A DNA stretch of 64,000 nucleotides from Malus domestica (lineage: Eukaryota > Streptophyta > Magnoliopsida > Rosales > Rosaceae), in the NCBI RefSeq assembly GCF_042453785.1, contig NC_091673.1, positions 5,048,501 through 5,112,500 on the forward strand, given 5' to 3'. A program made the position numbers and the translations under genes. Below the pieces are notes generated by a model, which had not been told where the DNA came from, ran no database searches, and saw only the letters and a program-made list of their open reading frames with translations. Positions 12,293 to 25,404 of the stretch are shown in pieces (position 1 is the stretch's first letter; every line of letters begins with the position of its first letter).

Positions 12293-12419
12293 GGAACCAA
12301 CCCAAGCAAGCAAAGCTTGCAGGACGAGGAACGACTAACGATGGTGGAGAACAAGTGCAATTACACAATGTGCCCTGGCATTCTCTCCAACGTCGGTGCC
12401 CTAACATTCTCTCAAGAGA

Positions 12420-13023
12420 AAGTGTATGTATAAATCATTTTATTATATGTGTCAAATCGTAGTTGATTACAAATGAAATTTTAATTGTAAATTTGTTAAA
12501 GAGTTAAATAGTTTAGTATTTTCAAACAATATTAGGTGAATGCAAGTGGCCCTTTACCACATTGGCGGAAAGATGTTGAGCCATTGTATGACGGCATGAG
12601 TTTAAACCCGTCGGCGACTAATCTAACAAAATCTATCGCTTGACAAAAAAAAAAACAAATATTAGGTGAATAACGCTATATAGACGCCAACGACATTATG
12701 TAATGATACATAATTTCACTTGGAAATTGTTTTCTTTAAATCAAACATAAGACTTCAAATGTATGGATGAGCTTTTGATCACTTGAACTACAAGTCTCTT
12801 GTCATTTTCTACAATTTCTCAATAGACCGAACCATTCAGTATGAGATAGCTCATCCATACATTCAAAGTCTTATGTTTGATTTTCTTCCTCTCTACTATT
12901 GCTTGTACATTCACGAAACCTCCTTGGATTTCCGGAAAATCACAATATTATCCCTTGATATTTTAATTTGGTTTCACTTTTCTTATAATTCCTTCCGTCC
13001 AAAACTAGGGTTTTATGAAAAGA
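12420..13023. repeat. Imperfect direct duplication, copy 2, with an internal inversion
   Basis: Second copy of 11365-11964. Collinear except that 12739-12848 corresponds to copy 1 positions about 11715-11825 in reverse orientation. The direct-orientation GCTCATCCATACATTC segment is still present right after the inverted block. Confidence 0.85.
12739..12883. repeat. Inverted segment with about 34-bp fold-back arms
   Basis: AATCAAACATAAGACTTC...GGATGAGC at 12739-12772 is the reverse complement, with one or two mismatches, of GCTCATCCATAC...TGTTTGATT at 12849-12883. The enclosed block (12739-12848) is inverted relative to copy 1. Confidence 0.85.
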
Positions 13024-13521
13024 TAAATTTCACAGATGGAAGAGCTCAAGGGTGCCATGCAACTTTCAAATTTGACCCTACACAGTTAATCTTCCTCTCC
13101 CTTGCAGCCTAATACCACAGCCTTCGTTTATTTGTTCGTGCAGGAACTACGTAGCGAAACAAACAAAAAACTGAATACTCATTATTTGCTGATGCCAATT
13201 ATTCAAGTCGAAACTGGGCACGTAGCTCGGTAGTTCGGTAGCTCGAGGAGGACTTACCTACACCATTTACAAGCCACGCGCTTCAACTTTCTCACATGCA
13301 TCGCTTTGAATCAGTGATAAGTTTGCGGCACCGTTTATTTCACCATATCCATTTCATGCAAATCCTTCTCCGTTTAATTAATCAGGGCATCAGAAGAGAT
13401 CGAGACCGATTGTGCATGCTGTGCTGCCAAGCCCTAATAATCTGGCCCGAAACGCTTAGTGGGCCTAAATACAAACGTCTCTGAGCTGCCAGCCAAGGAA
13501 AACGAGGAGGAGAAGAAGGAC

Positions 13522-13683
13522 GGACTAGGATCGTCTCCTGAGCTAAGGATAAGGATCATTCTGATCAAGAAGTGTGGACCGTTGAATGAAAATCCAACAA
13601 CTACAATTATTATAATTTTAAAGGAGTCCATACTCCTTGATCAGGAGGATCTTCATCCTTAGCTCAGGAAAGAATCCTGGTCC
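13522..13683. mobile_element. Small fold-back MITE
   Basis: The termini GGACTAGGATCGTCTCCTGA and TCAGGAAAGAATCCTGGTCC are inverted, with an inner arm CCTGAGCTAAGGAT paired to ATCCTTAGCTCAGG. The core TATAATTTTAAAGGAGTCC resembles the cores of the fold-backs near 29760 and 56930, suggesting a related family. No target duplication was resolved. Confidence 0.7.
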
Positions 13684-15984
13684 GAGGAGGACAACCTAGA
13701 CGGCTAGACCCATGGAGGTGACAGGTCAGGTCAACATTGTTAGCTACTAGCAGCGCGATGTGGTTTCGTCCCGTTACTTAGAGTGTCCACCGAGGCTACC
13801 GTGTCCCGTTGTTTGAAGGAGGACTTACTTACACCGTAAATGTTACTATTGTCATATAACGTGCCACGTCATAACCATTGACACAGCAACTTAACACATT
13901 GACAGATGTCCTTGCTGGAAATCAAGGTTGGCATTAGGCAGGTGAGGGGTGGATACGGGTTTCTTTCCTCGTCGACTCCCCCGAGTCCTCTACCTGTCAT
14001 TGTCTTTCCAGTTTCCATGATATTTTGCGTCTCCTGCAGTAACATTTATCCTCTTCCTATTACGTATAATATGCATACGTAATATTTCAAAAAAAAAATT
14101 ACCCTTATTCGTTGTATACTAATTAATTACAATGGAATGCAAAATACACATTTTTCTACATTCAGACGTATTATATGCTTGTTACGCACGTACTTTCTTA
14201 GTTTTCCTTTTCAATCTAACTATAACAATAAAGAATCCGGGTAGTTTCACATATTTTTTTAGAAATACATGTTAAATTCCCAAATTATACCCTTTCCAAT
14301 TTTTCAAAATTACACGGAATTATCTGATGGAACCATAATGGTAGTCGGTCCAGTGTGAAAAGGGTTAGCGAATGCAAGGAATTTGCAGTCAAGGCATTTG
14401 AATTTCAACGCTATCAAATCCTTTTTTTTATTATATAGGTATATATATATTTCAATTTCTCCACATGATGCCTCCTCTCTATTTATCTATTGATTCTTTG
14501 TTAGCCAATAGCCTTCACACGACGCATTATTTGCATTTCCAAATGTACCCCTCAATTATTTCTAAATTGATCGCATCTTTGGAAGTGATTGGAGAAGGGT
14601 ATCAAACTATCAATCCGAAGTGACCAAATGAATATAAAAACAAACAGGGCACCAAAAGTTTTCATTGACCGAATTAAAAGATAAACCACGATGAGTCAAC
14701 TAACACCATTCTCTTTCACACCTACTTCATACAAAATAAAAAAAAAATTTCAAAGGTTGTATAAGCTTTATTAGATTGGATTAAAAATGATACTCTTACT
14801 AGTATGATTATTTATGTTATTTTTATAATAAAAATGGCACTCATATGTGTTGTGGGCTCTATTTTTATTAGAAAAATGGTATAAATTGTTATGCTCAAAA
14901 CTTGCAGGTTAACAAATTAAAATACTAAACCTTTGGTGGGCAGGTATGGAGGGAAATCAAATGGACTAAAAGGTTTAAGTGGTTCACCTCTTAAAACTGA
15001 GTTACATCTACTCTGTTTCTCAGATTATAATGATTTCAAGACTAAAAATAGTGCTGGATTAATACTTAACTCTCTCTTATTTCAGTTGTTCGACACACTA
15101 CAATAGGTTGCTACCACTTTATATAGGTAATCAATAAACCCCCTACCTTGAGTTCTCCCAATTTGGCATTTAATGCGCCACCTTGTTAGAATAGTACGGT
15201 GACACATTTTCACCTATAAACCAGACATTCGAGCATAGAGTGACATGTGTTCAGTTAAGATGACGCGTCTTTTCAGAGTGATGTGATGCTCAGCCTTGGT
15301 TATCCAACCCTCTCTTTGAATATCGTTCCAACCATCTTTACGTCTCATCCTAGGTCTTTGCTACTAATTGTGAGTTGTCGCCACATGGCCTAACTAATGT
15401 CTGGGTAGACATGTCCCATAAAGTTGTTAGTCTGCTCATGTGCCCTTGGCAGTTGGAAAACTCTCCACGTATCTTGGTCGAGCTAAACTCATAGGTAGTC
15501 GATTTTAGTGCTCGGGAGTATCCTCTAAACCCCTTGGACCTTGGGTTTCTCAATTTTCCTTGAGGTTTTTGTGGCTTATTTCCTAGCCTGCAATATTATA
15601 TGGATCTTAAAGTGCCCCAAACTACTATAAAATAAACATATAGCAAGTATAGCATTACTCATATTAGATATTACCCAGTTTAGATGTGCACTAATTAAGC
15701 ACAAGTGGATGAAGAAAACTTCGGGTAAAGCGTTGGATCACACAAATATGTAGTAATACTTCTTTTGTGTGAGCAATCACAACAATATTGTGGCCGGTCT
15801 ACATATTTTCTCTATGATAATGAACACGCCTTTGTTCTTACTTCATTTAAATTGACGAGTGTTGTTATTTTTTATATGGTTTACTTCACTATCAAGTCTC
15901 AAAATATAAGGGATTATTGACTCTTACAAACTCGAAGAGAGGATTGAATTAATTAAAGGATGCACACAAATGCAAGCAATTATC

Positions 15985-16016
<32 letters not shown>

Positions 16017-16247
16017 ATCACCACCTCATTAAGATTAATTATTATAATTGTGACAACAATATAGAATAACATTAAAAAAAATCATATTAATATCATTCTA
16101 ACAAGTTATACATTACTAGAATTTGAGTTAAGCTCTTCACAAACTGATAGGGACTACCAGTTATTGTGTGCCGTATACTAAGATCCTCGCATCAGTCATT
16201 CCTTATACGCGTATGACTAATCGATTCTATTATAAGAGGAGTGTATA
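13684..16247. other. Intergenic, no gene recognised
   Basis: AT-rich sequence without a supported coding frame. A (TA)n run lies at about 15985-16009. A minus-strand open frame at 15350-15553 has no recognisable domain. Confidence 0.5.
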
Positions 16248-16547
16248 CAATTGAGATTTTGATGGATTTATAAATCCATGAATTTTAATAGAGTTTAATT
16301 GATTTGTAGAGATTTCATGTAAAATCATGATATTCCCTGAAAATCTCATAGGAAGACGTGAGGTTTGTATGTGAATGCTTAAATTTTTTTAAAGCCCTAA
16401 TTGAATACATCTGTATTTATAAGGATTGTAATATACTGTTATTATATCCTTATTGAATACGCGTTTAATTTCAGATTATCATTTTAAATTCTAATGGAAT
16501 ACCCCTTGATTTATTAAAAAAATTAGAATCCCTCAAAATCTCAATTG
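16248..16547. mobile_element. 300-bp MITE with about 19-bp TIRs
   Basis: Begins CAATTGAGATTTTGATGGA and ends TCCCTCAAAATCTCAATTG, an inverted pair with one mismatch. It is AT-rich and non-coding, and ends about 600 bp before the kinase start codon, so it may lie in that promoter. A target duplication was not clear. Confidence 0.72.
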
Positions 16548-17147
16548 AATTGACACTAACTAATCATCAATTGACATTATAAAGAATCTAATCAAAAGGT
16601 TGCCATCTTTGTTGATCAATCTCATAACCTTTATTCGTGTTACAAACGAAGCATACATGCACATGACAACGTACAATGGAAACATACAAGGGTACTTTCG
16701 TCATTCAAACTAATGAAATCGATCTGTGACAAACTGCAAGTCCACAATACACGAGGGTACAAAAGGGAATTCACACACAAGTAAAGGGTAGACCACGTCA
16801 TTGGCTAACAGCGTGCGTCCACACGTTTGTCGCGTCTCTTAGCCAAAAGACGAAGCCAAGACAGACACTCATTCCCCCGCCTATGCCAATTTCTTCTCAG
16901 TTTCCATTTCTCACCTTCGCCGCTCTTTCTCCTTCTTCCTCCCCTCCTAATTTTCTAATTGCATTTTTTTTTTCCAAGAAATTGAGCTCGATCGAAGAGA
17001 ACCCAGAAGAAGAAGAAGAAGTCAGCTGCAGTTTCTTACACGGATTCGGGTTTGTTTTGCCATGACTTGCTGATTATTTATCTTGTGTTTGTTAGAAGTC
17101 CTGAGAGAGAGTAAAAAGAGAGCGCCTTTGAGCTTTTGGAGTAGCAA

Positions 17148-20100
17148 ATGGGCAACTGTTTAGGTTCTTCTGCTAAAGTCGATACCGCACATAGCTCCTT
17201 TGGAACTTCGGGTGAGTTTCAATGCTTTGCTTTGAAAAAATACCTTAATTTTCATCAGCTGGTCTTGTATTTTGATGGGTATATTTGTTGCTTTGATGGG
17301 TATATTTAGTGTCTTCTGAGAGTTTTTATTGGTTTAAAGCAGTAAAAGTTTGGAGGGTTTTTACTGAATTAGAAAGTGTTTTTTTTTTTTGGATTCTGGG
17401 TAGCTTAGTTCATCTCTGGAGCAAATTCTGCTATGTATTGAAACAAGTCTCTCTCTCTCTGTATTTCTGGAGATTGGTTAATTTATTCTTCTTTTGGTTT
17501 CTGTTAGTTATTAATTCTTTGTTTTTGCAATGGATTATTGGTTTTGAATATCATTTAGAAAGATGGAAAATTTTCAGGGGTTTTTCCATTTTAAAGCAGT
17601 TTTTTAATCTGCAAAGAAATAGGATATCTTGCTCTTTTGAGGAGAATACAGAACGCGTTGAAGACAGCTTTAGATATTTTTGTCATTATTTGGTGATGCG
17701 CAATGTGCTTTTAGTAATCTTTTAGCTGATAACTGTTACAATTTTACTCGGTTTGTTTTTGCCCTGAAATGGGGGCAAACTGTGAAAGTGATTTCGACAT
17801 TCATTTTATTCTTTACGATAATCACGTGAAGGATGGGCGTTAATGGCACGCTAAGATTTGTAGAATCAAAGACTTTAGTCACAATTGGGGCCTCAGGGGA
17901 AAAGTATGGTGGTCCTTTGTACGAAAACAGAGTTTTTTTTTCTAGAGATTATATTTACACACCCCAAATTACTTCTCCCACATCTTTTTAATTTTTTAAT
18001 ATTTTTTACCCACCACTAACCCTTGATATAAAAATATTAAAAATTAAAAGGGTATGGGAGAAGTAATTTGGGGTGTGTGAATATAATCTCCTTTTTTTTC
18101 ATGCTCTACAAAATTCCACTTCATCATATACTAGTGATCATTGGAACATGCAGCAAAGATGCTTAATTTAAGGTGTTTTGTGAACCGGGCCAGCTGGTAT
18201 CTTTCTTTGAGGCCACCTGATCACTCAAAACCCTGTACCTTGATCGACAAGTTTACATCGGTCCTCTTAGAAGTCATTAAAAGAATTTACACAATCGTTT
18301 CATTTTGTTCCTCTAAAATTTTGAATCGATTAGTTTGCTTAAGTGTCTTAATACTCTAGTAGATTTGTACTATATAGAACATTTCTTGAGGAATGCTATA
18401 AGTTGGTGTAGGTTTACAAATTGATTGTTGATTATTGATTACTTGGCCTGTCAGGATCAGGGGTTTCCAAAGTTTCCAGCAAAACTAACCCTTCCTCAGT
18501 TCCCTCCACTTTGACCGTCCCATCGTATAGTGGAAGGAGCAATGCTTCAAGTCTTCCTACCCCAAGGACTGAAGGCGAAATATTGTCATGTCCAAATTTG
18601 AAACCCTTCTCATTCAATGAGCTAAAGACTGCCACCAGAAACTTTCGCCCTGACAGTCTTCTCGGTGAAGGAGGATTTGGTTATGTTTTCAAAGGATGGA
18701 TTAATGGGGGCACAATGACAGCTGCAAAACCGGGGTCCGGAATGGTTGTTGCTGTCAAGAAGCTCAAACCTGAAGGTTTCCAAGGCCACAAGGAGTGGTT
18801 GGTAGGTTTCTTCTTAACAATTTTCTTTATGTGTGTTGTGTTTCAATTCTCATGCTTGGCTTTTGTAGTGATAACCAATGAATTTCAGACAGAAGTAAAT
18901 TATCTTGGTCAACTCCATCATCCAAATCTGGTTAAGCTTATCGGATACTGCTTAGAGGGTGAGAACCGCCTTCTGGTGTATGAGTTTTTGCCAAAAGGAA
19001 GCCTAGAGAATCATCTGTTTAGAAGTAAGTAATGTATTCTTCTACCATTAATAGGAAGCATAGTTCCCCTCCCCCTCCTCTCACAATTGTTTTAAGTTAT
19101 CTGGAAGTTAACTTTTATGCTTATTTTCTTGCAAATAAACAACAGTTGCGTTGGCAATATTAAGAAACTCCTTGGTTTTGGCCTTGAAAACTTTGTAATT
19201 TTGAACTTTTACATATGTTTCACAGGAGGGCCGCAACCACTTTCATGGCCAACAAGAATGAAAGTAGCCATAGGTGCTGCAAAGGGGCTCAGTTTTCTTC
19301 ATGAGGCAGAGTCACAAGTCATATATCGTGATTTTAAGGCTTCTAATATTTTATTAGATTCGGTATGTTGAACAAAGAGGAAACTAGCTCATCATGTTTA
19401 ATAATCTTATCATTAGATTGGATAAATCATTGACATAAACGTTGCATTGTGGTTCCAGGAATTCAACGCGAAGCTTTCTGATTTTGGCTTGGCTAAGGCT
19501 GGTCCGACTGGTGACAGGACTCACGTGTCTACTCAAGTCATGGGTACTCAAGGCTACGCAGCACCCGAATATGTTGCTACAGGTCTGTTTAATGTCTATA
19601 TGCGGTATTATTGGTGTTTTACTTTTGTTATATATGACCAATGATCGCTGGCAAATATCCCTGAGTCATAGACTCATTTTAATAGTACATGCGATGTATC
19701 TTGTTTGGGAAAGCTGATATTGTGAGTCTCTAAATATGCTATTACTATGGAATTTAGTACAAAATAAATTTTAACGAAATTTGCATTGAACTATCTCTTT
19801 GACGTTGCACCAGATTACCTATAACCGGATTGGTCATCTATAACCTTTTGATTAGAGGATATCCACCTTAGTGCCAGTTGACTAACTAATAAGAGGTTGT
19901 TTCAATACTTTCTCTGAGGTGAAATTAGAGAAGAACGATTCATTAGACCTATATATAATTAGTGTGATTTTACATTTGGAGTTTGCTCATCTATTGATTC
20001 ACAAGGTTGAGAAAGAAAAAGTTAAAGCTTTTGAGTTGCATATGATAATTGAACGGAACAAATTTGATTATTGTAATTATTTGTCATTAAGATTTCCTTA

Positions 20101-20702
20101 AGGCGGAACTTATGTAAACTGGGCTCTGTAATGCAAGCCATTGTTGTAGCAGATACGACGCAGAGAATCTTAAGTGCTTGAATTCACTATGTTCGCAACA
20201 CATGATAATGCTTATGTAGATGTCTAACATGCATTTTCAACATTTAACAGGTAGATTGACTGCCAAAAGTGACGTCTATAGTTTTGGGGTTGTACTGCTG
20301 GAACTACTGTCTGGAAGGCGAGCTGTTGATAAAACGAAAGTTGGTGCGGAGCAGAACCTGGTAGACTGGACAAAACCATATTTGGGTGACAGAAGAAAAC
20401 TATTTCGGATTATGGACACCAAGTTGGAGGGCCAATATCCCCAGAAAGCAGCTTATACAGCTGCTACCCTTGCTTCACAATGCCTATGCCCCGAATCTAA
20501 ACTCAGGCCCACAATGTCAGTGGTATTAGCAACGCTGGAACAACTTGAATCCCCAAAGACTGCAGCCAGAAACTCTCAATCAGAACAGCAGACACTTCGT
20601 ATTCCTCGGAAGTCGCCAATGCGACAACACCGTTCTCCTCTCAATGTACCACCAAACGCATCCCCATTGGCATACCAAAGGCAATCTCCACGCGTGCGTT
20701 GA
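17148..20702 (+). CDS. PBL3: Receptor-like cytoplasmic kinase VII, APK2/PBL3-like, 6 exons, complete
   Basis: Ser/Thr kinase of the RLCK-VII (PBS1-like) group, which relays signals from surface receptors at the plasma membrane. Exons 17148-17211, 18455-18801, 18889-19024, 19226-19362, 19459-19582 and 20251-20702 sum to 1260 nt, 419 aa; Arabidopsis APK2B is about the same size. The N-terminus MGNCLGSS has Gly2 for myristoylation and Cys4 for palmitoylation. Kinase features: P-loop GEGGFG (92-97), VAVK lysine 123, catalytic loop YRDFKASN with Asp218, DFG 236-238, activation segment with [18 protein letters not shown], and a basic Ser/Pro-rich tail. All key residues are present, so it should be active. 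Intron 1 is long (1.2 kb) and carries a MITE. Neighbour order with the UDP-sugar transporter matches both Arabidopsis APK2 loci. APK2A and APK2B orthology is not distinguished here. Confidence 0.93.
17945..18090. mobile_element. 146-bp MITE in intron 1 of the APK2-like kinase
   Basis: The arms GAGATTATATTTACACACCC and GGGTGTGTGAATATAATCTC are inverted and extend inward for about 38 bp with few mismatches (…CAAATTACTTCTCCCA / TGGGAGAAGTAATTTG…). It lies wholly inside the intron, so splicing should be unaffected. Near-perfect arms suggest a fairly recent insertion. Confidence 0.85.
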
Positions 20703-21114
20703 CAGAGTTTTTCCGTCTGTAAATTACTTGTTTGATCCCATATTATGTTTACAGAGAATTGAGTTTGGGCATGTATTTTTCACAGTTTTGAGTCATTCTG
20801 AAGAGGTTACCACCGCCTGTAATTCAAGAAGCCATGTAGCTATTTTGTATTGGTAATCTGCTTGATGGTAGTTGTGTAAAAAGTTAGCTATCAGTTTAAT
20901 TCTGCAGAATGACGGATGTTCTAATCCCGTCACGACTGCTGGTGTCAAATTATCCCGGCGCCAATACATGCTATTCTTGCTCTCATAAATGTTGTATTTT
21001 CTGTAATTAGAGTTTGCTAATTCATGCATACAGTTGCCCTGCTTTCATTATATAGTTTTAGTGGACACTTTCGCATTGTAGGATAGCATTATGAAGGAAA
21101 ACAGTTTACTAGCT

Positions 21115-24107
21115 TTATGCCTGACATCCATTTCGTGTAGGGAAAATCCTTCTGTAAGGAGGAGGGCATGGTGTAAATGCGGTAACATGGTCTGAAATCC
21201 GATTGCTGCTTGTGTTTTCATGCAACTCCTCCAAATCAGCCACGACTTCATTCATCGTTGGTCTGTTCGTGGGGTTTGAATCGAGGCATCGGAGAATCAG
21301 TTCAGCAAACTTGTGAGCTTTTTCCACCGGGAAGTTGTTTCCGAGTCTCTGATCAATCACACAATGCAGTTGTTGGCGGTTGCTAAGATATGGTTCAGCC
21401 CACTTGGTAAGATCACCAGCCATTCCATCCGAATATTTCTTCACGGCGCAGGAGCCTGAGAAGATCTCTAAGAGCACCACGCCGAAGCTGTATACGTCCG
21501 TTTTGAGTGTCACATGCCCTGTAAAAATGAAAACCAAATTACCCCTTAGAACAAATGAAATGTCTGGCAGCATGTGCTAGGTGTATAAAATGCCCTTTTC
21601 ACGTAAGTTGGTCAAAGTGACACCAACTACGTGAAGTGATGAGAGGGATGTTGAATACACCAATTTTATGTACGAATTGTTGTATATTTGGTGGTTGGTT
21701 GAGTACCTGTCCCTATGTACTCAGGTGCGATGTAGCCTTTGGTGCCAAGAACCCTTGACATTATGTGGTCCTGGTCATCTTTGGGTCCATATTTTGCCAG
21801 GCCAAAGTCTGATAGCTTGGCATTGAAGTCCTGCAATGATGATTATCTTCTTAAGGTTAGATTAATTATTGACAAATACAAATGAATAGGACCCTTACGA
21901 CTTTTGATTACAAATAGAACTGGAGGAACACTAAATCAACAAACCATATAAATCATGTTTAGTATTCTTTTATTGACATTTTAGTGTTCTCATGATTCAT
22001 TTAAAATTATGTATTGATACGTAACTAACTCTATTTGTATATATTTTCCACAATTAATTGTTAAAAAGTATGATGACATAACCTCACATCATCTAACAGA
22101 ACATTTGAAGCTTTGAGATCACGATGAATGACTGGCGCCCTACGAGTGTGAAGACAATGCAGGGCCTTGGCCGAGCCGAGTGCTATTTTGGTTCTTCTCC
22201 TCCAATCTAACCGTGTCGCATTTTCTGCCAAGAGTTGGGCCTCCAAGCTTCCTCCGTTCATGTACTCATAAACCAACATTCTGTGCTCACCCTCGCAGCA
22301 GTACCCTATTAGTTTCACTATGTTTGGATGACTTATTTTGCTCATAAATTTCCTCTCATTCTGCACCCACAACATAAATTGATGACGTCGCAGACGTTAG
22401 ACACGTTTTTAAGCGGAGTAGGAGCCACACTCACATCAGTGAGACTAAATTGTGTGATTGTTTGTCAATTGAGGAGAAGTTGAAGTTCCATGCATGATGA
22501 ATTGTTTTGGTGTGTGCAAGTGTGACTTCCAAGTCAACTCCTAATTGGATCCCACACTTGTCATGTCAAATCAATTTAAGAAGGGTAATGCTAGGAAGGT
22601 CATCTATTTAAACCATATTTTATATACCGTATAAAATGATTGTTGATGATTAGATTATAACTTAAGGGTTAATTAACATGCTTATTTTTTATTGGTGACA
22701 CATCACATGATTTGCAAATATGAACTAAAGAATTAGTCTACCTAACATTACTCATTTAAGAATGATCATATACCAAAAGATATAAATTAAAACAATTCAA
22801 AACTTCACCGTGTAATATGAGAAAATAAAACCTTGTTGTCAAATTGAAAACTGCTCCAAACCTAAAGGGTGAAATATGTATTTTGCCTTGGGAGAAAATT
22901 TTATAACCGAAACCATTCAATTCCTTAATCTTCATTTGAAGATCATCCATACAAAAAATTAATCGAACCTGAGATCATTTACTAATTCAAATGTATAAAA
23001 TAAATTAATAGTGTAGATAATAAATACTATATTGGAATCGGACTACTAAATGGTCTCCAATTGAAATGATTTTTTGGAAGTATGTCCAAATGAAGACTAA
23101 GAAATTGAATAGGTTCGATTACGAAGTTTCTACTATGAAAAAACGTTATTTACAAGTAGAAGAATAAGCTCATTTCCCAAAGAGGGAGTACAAGGATTAT
23201 TCAAAAATAAAAGAGAAAACAAACTGACCTCCCATTGTTCATCGCCTTGTAGTGCTGTCTTTCTAAGCCTTTTGATAGCAATTGGAAACCCCTCACTTGG
23301 TTTTGCAGCAGCCTTCATATTACAATACCTCACGTACCCTTTGTAGACATCACCGAATCCGCCTTGCCCGATCAAGTTCTTGCTGCTAAACTTGCGTGTG
23401 GAAGCTTTCAAGGCACTGTAACAGAAGCAGTATAGCTTGTAATCTCGCAACAGTCCGTCCTTCTTGTTCACTCTCTCCAAATTCAGATCTTTTGGACTCG
23501 GAGTATTGGAGTTTGTGGTGGCCCTTGCACTTTTGCTACGGTTTTTTTCTGCACTTAAACGCATCAACAAAAGAAGAAGAGAGCAAAGTTTTGTTGGTTA
23601 GCAGAGGAAAAGGAACTGCATGCTTTTGGGATGCATGCATGCAATAACAATAGCTATGTTTATAGAGACAGATAAATTCCTCTCTTGAAGTGGTGATCTA
23701 AGTTTCTCACGTTTTCTCATGGACCCAGAAACATAAAATTAACCGAAGGATAAATAAAATTTATACAAACTACCCAAAAAAAGTTTTTTTCTTCAGACAA
23801 AAAATGAGATATTAATAAGTACCTTGACCTTGTAAGGAAGTTGAGGAAACAGTTGGAGCTTTCTCTCGAACTGTTTTATTAGTTTTCTTGGGTAGAGAAA
23901 TTTGCAACCCAACGTCTCCTTCATTACCAAATAGAAAGAAAAATATAATTTTAATTTTAGAAACATTTTTCCTATAAATATTCAACTTCAGATCATTGAA
24001 AAAAAACACAGAAATTAACAGTATGAGTGCAAACCAATGGGATGAGGTTTAGGAATGACAACTGATGAGTCTGTCTCTCGACGGTGTTTCCTCAAGCAGT
24101 TTCCCAT
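21115..24107 (-). CDS. Receptor-like cytoplasmic kinase VII (PBL-type), 6 exons, complete
   Basis: A second RLCK-VII kinase, convergent with the APK2-like gene (412 bp between stop codons) but clearly a different subclade. Exons: 24035-24107, 23823-23918, 23229-23548, 22088-22360, 21707-21830, 21115-21518; total 1290 nt, 429 aa, all GT-AG and in phase. The N-terminus [11 protein letters not shown] has a myristoylation glycine, Cys4 and a basic patch for membrane attachment. Kinase features: P-loop GQGGFG (117-122), IAIK lysine 149, HRDLKASN with Asp244, DFG at 262-264, and GYIAPEY. All are intact. Compared with the neighbour it has HRD instead of YRD and a different activation loop ([19 protein letters not shown]). 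I do not assign a specific PBL number. Start choice rests on the MGNC motif and the phase of the splice junction. Confidence 0.9.
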
Positions 24108-25404
24108 GAGACCCGCTGATGATGATTACGTACGCTAGAAGAACCAGAACCAAAGACACGAATTGACTGTAATTATAAAAGTGTGTGAGAGGAAGCTGAT
24201 GAGAGAAAGAGAGAGATTAATGAGGTAATTAAATTAAGTAGAAAGATAAATTAAACACGATTAGTATTATTAATACAACCTAGTAAAAGATGATTAATCA
24301 GGTGATGTGGGCTAGGTGGACAAATACATGTCCGGAGTTTCAGGAAGAAATATCTGTGGTCGATTATTTCAAGAAATCTTTTCTCGTCACAACTGTAAAA
24401 GCTGGGAGACGAATAAAAAAAGAATATGTGCAGGTGGTAGTTCTATGCCTCTAACAAACAGCTTATTAGTTTGAGATAGATATTGATCTTAACTTCCAAG
24501 GGTATTGGTTGGTGGACTTAGTGGATTATTATTAAATTCTTAAATTATAGCTGGAAGAGGTGGTCTGGTCGCAACTTCACAGGGTCAGATTGGAGGGAAA
24601 AGACGCAAACCAAACTGTTCTAATATATTAGTAAAAGGCGATGGATTATGACAGAGTTAATCCAACTTCAGCTCTCTCAATTTTTTCCTTTTCTAATCCT
24701 GTAAGCCGGATATGGATCCCCATCGTTCGGGGTTCCTGTACTATTGAAAAAGTTAAAAATTTCTAAATCAAGCAAATGAGAATATGAAGTGTGAGCCATT
24801 GGGAGTGAACCATAGAAAAATTTCGAAATTCATCATTTATTATTAGGCGGCATATATAGATGTTCTTACGATTCTACGGACAACAGGTCGTTTATTTACT
24901 TTTAAAATTAAAATATGGAGTAAATATATACATCTTGTTTATGGCGAAAATGTTATGTTTATGCCGAGACAAGTATATCTAAGGCCTCCTCTGGTGGAGT
25001 TTAAACACAAAACAAAAAAAATTAAGAAGAAAAAGTATTATATATATGGTTCATTGGGCTACTAAGCCAGAAGAGTGATGGAAAAGTTTTTAGGGAAATT
25101 GCTGTGAATTTACAAGAAAACTATTGCTGTGAATAAGAAAACTAACCTTTTTCCAAATAAGAGAAACAATATAGCATGTTAATGATCTCGAGAAAATCAT
25201 GAGAACAATAAGTAGGATACAGAGAGAATGCTAATAATGAGCCCAAAACCCTATGCTGCCATGCATATGCTAATAATCAATTAGAGAATTGATATTTGTT
25301 GCAGAGAGTCAATAACATTGACTTAAAACCAGGGTTGGTACTTAATTAGGTACTGTAGTAATCGAATCCCAGCCATCACCTCCAGTAATTTGTGTTGAGA
25401 TATG
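24108..25404. other. Intergenic between kinase and first MIR395 hairpin
   Basis: Contains the presumed promoter/5' UTR of the minus-strand kinase (24108 to about 24250) and AT-rich sequence. No further gene or clear repeat was recognised. Confidence 0.5.

Noticed and set aside
17309-17725. 138-codon frame rich in F, L and W
   Set aside because: Lies inside intron 1 of the APK2-like kinase; composition reflects a T-rich intron.
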